The translations under genes and the position numbers were made by a program. Positions 3,645-6,688 of a stretch of 6,688 nucleotides of DNA are shown here, piece by piece. This DNA comes from Candidatus Roizmanbacteria bacterium CG_4_10_14_0_2_um_filter_36_35. Lineage in GTDB: Bacteria > Patescibacteriota > Microgenomatia > UBA1406 > GWC2-37-13. The notes beneath the pieces were generated by a model that was not told the origin of the DNA, ran no database searches, and saw nothing but the letters and a program-made list of their open reading frames with translations. The stretch spans positions 1 through 6,688 of the forward strand of contig PFOE01000003.1 in the NCBI GenBank assembly GCA_002792355.1, in the 5' to 3' direction. Every line of letters starts with the position of its first letter. The first letter of the stretch is position 1.

Positions 3645-4784
3645 ATGAAAGTAGCTTTGATACACGATCAATTGAGAGAGTTTGGCGGAGCGGAAAGGGT
3701 CTTAGTCGCTTTAAAAAAAATCTTTCCCCAGGCAGATGTTTACACAACAACTTTTGATTTAAACTCTTTAGGCTCTCATAAAAATTTAGTTAAGAACTGG
3801 AAGGTCAACGTTTCCTGGTTTGGAAAAATACCCATTTTAAACCGCTTCTACTCCCCTTTTCGTTTTTTAACTCCTTTAATCTGGGAAAGTTTCGATTTTT
3901 CAAAATATGACTTGGTAATTTCTTCATCAGGTAGTTGGATGTCAAAGGGAATTAAAACAAAAAAACCCACTCTTCATATTTCCTACGTCCATCATCCGCC
4001 CCGATATCTTTACGGTTACGAAACTGCCATTGAATGGCAAAAATATTGGCTTGTCAGAATTTATGCCTATATTGTTAATCATTTTTTGCGCATCTGGGAT
4101 TTCCAATCATCGCAACGGCCAGATTATTTAATTGCCAACTCCGAAGAAACGCAAAGACGAATTAAAAAATTTTATCGCCGAAATTCCATTGTTATCTATC
4201 CGCCAGTAACTATTCTTTCTGGTCACTCTCAGGGTGTCCAGAAACAGAAAGGACACCCTAAGGGTGACCACTATATAACCGTCTCTCGTCTCGCCCGTGC
4301 CAAACACATTGACGTTCTAATAAAAGCGGCTAATAAACTTAAATTTAATTTGAAAATCGTCGGTACTGGCCGCGACGAAAAATATCTAAAATCAATTGCC
4401 GGACCAACAGTTGAATTTTTAGGTAATCTTTCTGATCAAGAATTCAAAAAAAAATTTTTAAATGCTAAAGGTTTTCTTTTCGCCTCAAAAGACGAAGAGT
4501 TCGGCATTGCTCCGGTTGAAGCAATGGGATACGGTCTACCGGTCATTGCTTATAATTCGGGCGGAGTTCCTGAATATATTAAAAACGGAGTTAACGGATA
4601 CTTATTTAACCAGCTGAATGAGAATTCTTTAGTTGAAAAAATTAACGAGTTAACTCGTTTAGGTGGAGAAAAGTATTTAGAGATGAAAAAAGAAGCCAGA
4701 AAAACAGCTGAAAGGTTTGGTGAAAAAAGATTTGAAAGAGAAATTAAAAGTTTTATAAAAAAGGTCCTTCCTTATAAGGTCTGA
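3645..4784 (+). CDS. Family 4 glycosyltransferase (GT-B fold)
   Basis: A 379-residue retaining glycosyltransferase of the GT4 group, transferring a sugar from a nucleotide-sugar donor to a surface-glycan or lipid-linked acceptor. The N-terminal domain begins MKVALIHDQ with the acceptor-side GGAERV loop at 14-19. The C-terminal domain begins near YITVSRL (about 210), with Arg215 and Lys220 in the usual donor-binding region. It carries the E-x7-E motif as Glu284 and Glu292 in DEEFGIAPVE, followed by GLPVIAYNSGGVPE. Residues 193-209 are encoded by a 49-bp inverted repeat that appears inserted in the interdomain linker. No signal peptide or clear membrane segment is seen. ATG 3645 is favoured by the family-like start. 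It is divergent from uppP and followed by fpg. The exact sugar cannot be told. Confidence 0.9.
   Translation: MKVALIHDQLREFGGAERVLVALKKIFPQADVYTTTFDLNSLGSHKNLVKNWKVNVSWFGKIPILNRFYSPFRFLTPLIWESFDFSKYDLVISSSGSWMSKGIKTKKPTLHISYVHHPPRYLYGYETAIEWQKYWLVRIYAYIVNHFLRIWDFQSSQRPDYLIANSEETQRRIKKFYRRNSIVIYPPVTILSGHSQGVQKQKGHPKGDHYITVSRLARAKHIDVLIKAANKLKFNLKIVGTGRDEKYLKSIAGPTVEFLGNLSDQEFKKKFLNAKGFLFASKDEEFGIAPVEAMGYGLPVIAYNSGGVPEYIKNGVNGYLFNQLNENSLVEKINELTRLGGEKYLEMKKEARKTAERFGEKRFEREIKSFIKKVLPYKV
4221..4269. repeat. In-frame inverted repeat inside the glycosyltransferase gene
   Basis: Two 19-bp arms (4221-4239 and 4251-4269), complementary except for two positions, are separated by 11 bases. The arms encode GHSQGV and GHPKGD, both low-complexity and unlike GT4 family sequence, while conserved sequence resumes right after (YITVSRL). 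It keeps the reading frame. The arms do not resemble the other palindromes in this window, except in being GC-rich within AT-rich DNA. Confidence 0.9.
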
Positions 4785-4792
4785 CCTTATAA
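4772..4792. repeat. 21-bp near-perfect palindrome over GT stop and fpg -10
   Basis: TTATAAGGTC-T-GACCTTATAA, two perfect 10-bp halves around one central base (4782). It covers the TGA stop of the glycosyltransferase and five of the six bases of the fpg -10 hexamer. There is no T-tract, so an operator-like site is more natural than a terminator; a regulator is not identified. Confidence 0.75.
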
Positions 4793-4793
4793 T
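4788..4793 (+). promoter_or_regulatory. -10 hexamer before fpg
   Basis: TATAAT with 9 bases to ATG 4803, giving an expected leader of only about 3 bases and no Shine-Dalgarno. It overlaps the 4772-4792 palindrome, so a protein bound there could block it. Confidence 0.5.
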
Positions 4794-4802
4794 GTATGTC
4801 CC

Positions 4803-5642
4803 ATGCCAGAACTTCCAGAGGTTGAAACAATAAAAAGAAAACTTACGCTGGATATTATTGGTAAAACTATTTCTGAAATTGAGATTCTTTCCCCGAAAAA
4901 CTTCATCGGTAATAAAAAAGATGTTATCGGCAATAAAATAATTAAGGTTAATCGTTATGGTAAAGTTTTGGTTTTTGGACTCATTAATAAAAAATTTCTT
5001 AACATTCATTTTAAGTTATCGGGCCAAATGTTGTTTTCGAAAAATGCTAATAAAGCAGTCTTCAAAAATACTATTCCTTTTACAAAAGGCAAAACAATGC
5101 CGGCAAACACCACAAGAGTAATTATTAGATTTACAGACAATAGTGGCTTGTTTTTCAACGATCTCCGCAAATTCGGCTGGATTAAAGTTAGCGATCAACC
5201 GCTTATTCCAAAAGGTATAGATGTTTTATCTAAAGAATTTACTTTGAAGAAACTAGTTCAACTAATTTCAACTAGTTCCCGACCAATTAAACTATTTTTG
5301 ATGGATCAAGATAAAATAACCGGCATCGGCAATATCTATGCCAACGATTCTCTTTTTCTTGCTAAAATTCACCCATTACGAAAATCAAAAACATTAACAG
5401 AAGAAGAAATTAAAAATCTTTATAAAGCAATTTCAAAAGTCATTAACGAAGGTTTGAAGGACCAGGGTTCCTCCGGCGCCGACGAGGCTTTTATCCTCCC
5501 TGACGGATCAAAAGGCCAACATCAAAGACATTTCCTTGTTTATCAAAGGGAGGGAAAACCTTGTATAAATTGTAAAATAACCATCAAACGCATCAAACAC
5601 TCAGGCCGAAGCAGTTTCTTCTGTCCGAAATGCCAGAAATAG
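4803..5642 (+). CDS. mutM: Formamidopyrimidine-DNA glycosylase (Fpg/MutM)
   Basis: A bifunctional base-excision repair enzyme that removes 8-oxoguanine and formamidopyrimidines and then nicks the DNA. It is 279 residues, the normal length. MPELPEVETI supplies the catalytic N-terminal proline (after Met removal) and the next glutamate; Lys54 matches the conserved catalytic lysine; HFKLSGQM (69-76) and DLRKFGW (120-126, Arg122) are DNA-contact loops. The helix-two-turn-helix includes GIGNIYANDSLF (174-185, Asn177). The C-terminal zinc finger has Cys254, Cys257, Cys274 and Cys277, with the conserved GRSSFF arginine Arg269. The start is fixed because the N-terminal PE must follow Met. It is followed by a Nudix gene 12 bases downstream, a plausible partner. 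Confidence 0.97.
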   Translation: MPELPEVETIKRKLTLDIIGKTISEIEILSPKNFIGNKKDVIGNKIIKVNRYGKVLVFGLINKKFLNIHFKLSGQMLFSKNANKAVFKNTIPFTKGKTMPANTTRVIIRFTDNSGLFFNDLRKFGWIKVSDQPLIPKGIDVLSKEFTLKKLVQLISTSSRPIKLFLMDQDKITGIGNIYANDSLFLAKIHPLRKSKTLTEEEIKNLYKAISKVINEGLKDQGSSGADEAFILPDGSKGQHQRHFLVYQREGKPCINCKITIKRIKHSGRSSFFCPKCQK

Positions 5643-5648
5643 TATAAT
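5643..5648 (+). promoter_or_regulatory. -10 hexamer just before the Nudix gene
   Basis: TATAAT begins at the base after the fpg stop codon and leaves 6 bases to ATG 5655. The expected transcription start falls on the ATG, with no Shine-Dalgarno. The gene may therefore be made from its own leaderless mRNA as well as by read-through from fpg. Confidence 0.55.
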
Positions 5649-5654
5649 TTATTT

Positions 5655-6128
5655 ATGATTAAATGTACTTTTGAAGATGATGGAAAGGGATTACTCCGTC
5701 ACGCGGTCGTTGACATGCTTGTTATCAAAGATAATCAAATTCTTCTTGTCAAAAGGGCGCCTCACCTGACAAACGGAAACAAATACGCGCTCGTTGGCGG
5801 ATTTATGGAAAGAGATGAAACGTCAAAACAGACTGCTTTACGGGAGACTATGGAAGAAACAGGATATAAGGCCGAAATTATAGATTTATTTCGCATAATA
5901 GATCATCCGAATCGGCGCGGTGAAGATCGGCAAAATATTTCTTTTGTCTATCTGGTTAAACCTTTAGAAAAAACTGGAACATCAGATCGTGAAGTCAAAG
6001 AGCTTAAATGGTTTAATCTAGATAAACTGCCAACCCCTGAAGAATTTGCTTTTGACCATCTGGAAAATATCCAGCTTTATCTTCAGCACCTAAAAACTCC
6101 TTTTACTCTTCCGATTATCGGTAAGTAA
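5655..6128 (+). CDS. Nudix hydrolase
   Basis: A 157-residue Nudix-fold pyrophosphatase that hydrolyses a nucleoside diphosphate linked to another group. The Nudix box fits GX5EX7REUXEEXGU exactly in spacing at 49-71: Gly49, Glu55, Arg63, Glu64, Glu67, Glu68 and Gly70 are present, with Thr65 where a hydrophobic residue is usual. Glu64, Glu67 and Glu68 bind the metal. The segment DHPNRRGEDRQNISFVY (83-99) resembles ADP-ribose pyrophosphatase-type Nudix proteins, so ADP-ribose or NADH-like substrates are as likely as 8-oxo-dGTP. Its place right after fpg makes an oxidised-nucleotide role attractive, but that is inference. It ends 3 bases before the stop of the convergent permease, with no room for a separate terminator. 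Confidence 0.93.
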   Translation: MIKCTFEDDGKGLLRHAVVDMLVIKDNQILLVKRAPHLTNGNKYALVGGFMERDETSKQTALRETMEETGYKAEIIDLFRIIDHPNRRGEDRQNISFVYLVKPLEKTGTSDREVKELKWFNLDKLPTPEEFAFDHLENIQLYLQHLKTPFTLPIIGK

Positions 6129-6131
6129 AAA

Positions 6132-6688
6132 TTATTCGTAGCGGATTGCTTCAACCGGTTCGAGGTTGGCGGCTTTCCGTGCTGGGAAAACACCAAAAGT
6201 AATTCCAATTGCTGATGAAACTCCTAAAGCAATAAAAACTGTAAAGAAATCAATATAAGCGGGAAAAAACTTTTGAGCAAAAAATATTCCTAGATAGGCA
6301 AGGGCTATACCTAATATTCCCCCAATTGATGATAAAAGCACCGCCTCGGCTAGAAACTGGGAAAGTATATCTGATTTCCTCGCACCAATTGCCCTTCTAA
6401 TTCCTATTTCTTTGATGCGGTCAGAAACCGTCACGTACATAATATTCATAATCCCGATTCCGCCTACGAGAAGCGAAATGGCTGCTATTGCCACCAAAAC
6501 TAAATTCAAAACAGAGAAAATCGACGTGATCGCTGACATCAGTTCTGTCGGTTCAACTATACTGAATTCTTCATCTTTATATCTTTTCAAAAACTCTTTT
6601 TTTATATCTTCTTTTACTTGGGAAACGTAATTTTCGTTTTCTACTTTGACGGAGAGTCTAAAAAACTTTTTATCTGGATTAAAAATAA
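6132..6688 (-). CDS. MacB/FtsX-type ABC transporter permease, C-terminal part (cut by window edge)
   Basis: The reading frame stays open from 6590 to the window edge, so this is a 3' fragment of about 184 residues, not a gene starting near 6590. It contains the end of the extracytoplasmic domain (hydrophilic, about the first 45 residues) and then the FtsX-like permease region with three membrane segments. The segments are VLNLVLVAIAAISLLVGGIG, a stretch after the EIGIRRAIGAR motif (AVLLSSIGGILGIALAYLG), and FTVFIALGVSSAIGITFGVF. The family end FPARKAANLEPVEAIRYE is intact. Such permeases pair with an ATPase and act in efflux, lipoprotein or peptide export; the partner genes would lie outside the window. 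It is convergent with the Nudix gene. Confidence 0.92.
   Translation of the reverse strand, partial: IFNPDKKFFRLSVKVENENYVSQVKEDIKKEFLKRYKDEEFSIVEPTELMSAITSIFSVLNLVLVAIAAISLLVGGIGIMNIMYVTVSDRIKEIGIRRAIGARKSDILSQFLAEAVLLSSIGGILGIALAYLGIFFAQKFFPAYIDFFTVFIALGVSSAIGITFGVFPARKAANLEPVEAIRYE

Noticed and set aside
3535..3750. Minus-strand open frame of 71 codons between uppP and the glycosyltransferase
   Set aside because: Covers the large dyad and the start of the glycosyltransferase in antisense; the peptide has no family resemblance.
4677..5198. Minus-strand open frames opposite the glycosyltransferase end and fpg
   Set aside because: Shadows of the plus-strand genes, rich in Phe, Asn and Ser from complementing Lys/Glu codons.
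6588..6590. TTG as the start of a short 152-residue permease
   Set aside because: The frame remains open upstream to the window edge with plausible extracytoplasmic-domain sequence, so the gene is partial and its start lies outside.
6412..6630. Plus-strand open frame opposite the ABC permease
   Set aside because: Antisense shadow of the conserved FtsX-like region.
1..6688. CRISPR array, phage genes or insertion-sequence transposase
   Set aside because: No regularly spaced direct repeats, no phage structural genes and no DDE or HUH transposase seen. The only mobility gene is the serine recombinase.

Overview
The window looks like chromosomal DNA from a Candidate Phyla Radiation (Patescibacteria) bacterium, most plausibly of the Microgenomates type. 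This is inferred from low GC, compact genes, a large serine recombinase of a kind I associate with these genomes, many short GC-rich palindromes, and tRNA genes that mostly lack an encoded CCA. Genes end at ordinary TAA, TAG and TGA codons, and nothing suggests a recoded stop.

Layout. Positions 1-340 hold no gene. They contain a degraded, inverted copy of the 3' end of the recombinase gene, plus four palindromes. A large serine recombinase (383-2104, +) follows. Its open frame does not stop at the natural end of the protein: it runs on antisense through a tRNA operon. That operon is on the minus strand and reads Arg(CCG), Ala(CGC), a broken tRNA, Ile(UAU), Phe(GAA). Next come a glycine-rich RRM protein (2301-2624, -) and undecaprenyl-diphosphatase uppP (2747-3520, -). 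Divergent from these is a plus-strand run: a family 4 glycosyltransferase (3645-4784), the DNA glycosylase fpg/mutM (4803-5642) and a Nudix hydrolase (5655-6128). A MacB/FtsX-type ABC permease (6132-6688, -) enters from the right edge and is cut by it.

How the genes fit together. UppP recycles the C55 lipid carrier and the glycosyltransferase builds envelope glycans, so that pair is about the cell surface. Fpg and the Nudix protein sit back to back and could form a small oxidised-guanine defence pair. The RRM protein has the only strong Shine-Dalgarno sequence here and a long leader. Three genes (uppP, glycosyltransferase, Nudix) have a -10-like hexamer exactly 6 bases before ATG, and fpg has one 9 bases before, which suggests leaderless or nearly leaderless mRNAs.

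Most interesting points. (a) A 74-bp inverted repeat with 4 mismatches brackets the recombinase, and its right arm ends in the 3' edge of tRNA-Phe. (b) A perfect 20-bp palindrome interrupts the T-stem of a broken tRNA; removing exactly those 20 bases restores a perfect 5-bp stem and 7-base loop. (c) A second, unrelated palindrome lies in frame inside the glycosyltransferase gene. Together these suggest small palindromic elements that spread into genes and RNAs.
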